A DNA stretch of 20,842 nt, taken from assembly GCF_900142955.1 (NCBI RefSeq), contig NZ_FRCP01000030.1:1-20842 (forward strand), given 5' to 3'. This DNA is from Anaerosporobacter mobilis DSM 15930 (GTDB lineage: Bacteria > Bacillota > Clostridia > Lachnospirales > Lachnospiraceae). Of this stretch, positions 20,821-20,842 are shown in pieces; the stretch's first letter is position 1; every line of letters starts with the position of its first letter. The position numbers and the translations under genes are program-made. The notes under the pieces are model-generated. The model was not told the DNA's origin and searched no databases. It saw only the letters and a list, made by a program, of their open reading frames with translations.

Positions 20821-20842
20821 TGGTTTAATAAATAGCTATTTA

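Noticed and set aside
1..20842. CRISPR array, tRNA, rRNA or insertion sequence
   Set aside because: No regularly spaced direct repeats, cloverleaf-like sequence, rRNA segment, transposase or terminal inverted repeats were seen in reading the window.

Overview
The window is part of a tailed phage or prophage (long-tailed, siphovirus-type) of an AT-rich Gram-positive host, most likely a Clostridia/Lachnospiraceae-type Firmicute. The evidence is the A-rich codon use, strong AGGAGG-type ribosome binding sites, some TTG/GTG starts, and the gene set: YopX, RinA/ArpU-like regulator, PBSX-type terminase, SPP1-type portal, Gp20 scaffold, Gp13-like capsid, Gp15 chaperone, and a tail lysin-like protein with an S74 chaperone. 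Every supported gene is on the + strand. No lysis genes, repressor, replication genes, tRNA or CRISPR are visible, so this is a middle slice of the phage.

Layout: 1-1606 is the end of the early region (small accessory proteins and a YopX protein). 1751-2752 is a XerC/D-like tyrosine recombinase and 2781-3224 the late regulator. 3225-3660 is a dense regulatory island: a perfect tandem 9-bp repeat next to a -10 box, a short transcription unit ending in a strong terminator with a CCUCC loop (candidate small RNA), then a second promoter with a palindrome over its -10, a 62-aa gene and a second terminator. 3695-8339 is packaging and portal/minor capsid; the terminase is a single polypeptide carrying both small- and large-subunit regions. 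8339-9393 is an accessory stretch: a small membrane protein, a Prp-type cysteine protease and a DUF2829/Tad2-like candidate anti-defence gene bracketed by terminators. 9527-12887 is scaffold, major capsid, and head-tail joining proteins. 12893-20820 is the tail: major tail protein, two chaperone-position proteins, a 1021-aa tape measure, a distal-tail-position protein, the tail tip protein with an S74 autoprocessing chaperone, and two small tip/fibre-associated proteins.

Working together: the RinA-like protein probably turns on the late genes from sites just downstream of its own gene. The fused terminase packages DNA through the portal into a shell built by scaffold and capsid proteins. The connector genes join head to tail, the tape measure sets a tail of roughly 150 nm, and the tip genes make the host-contact end. 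The phage encodes its own Prp protease, and the major tail protein starts with a good match to the Prp cleavage motif, suggesting N-terminal processing during assembly. Several intrinsic terminators inside the late operon imply readthrough, attenuation or antitermination. The most interesting points are the TerS-TerL fusion, the Tad2-like moron, the Prp-substrate pair, and the candidate C-rich small RNA next to the late control site.
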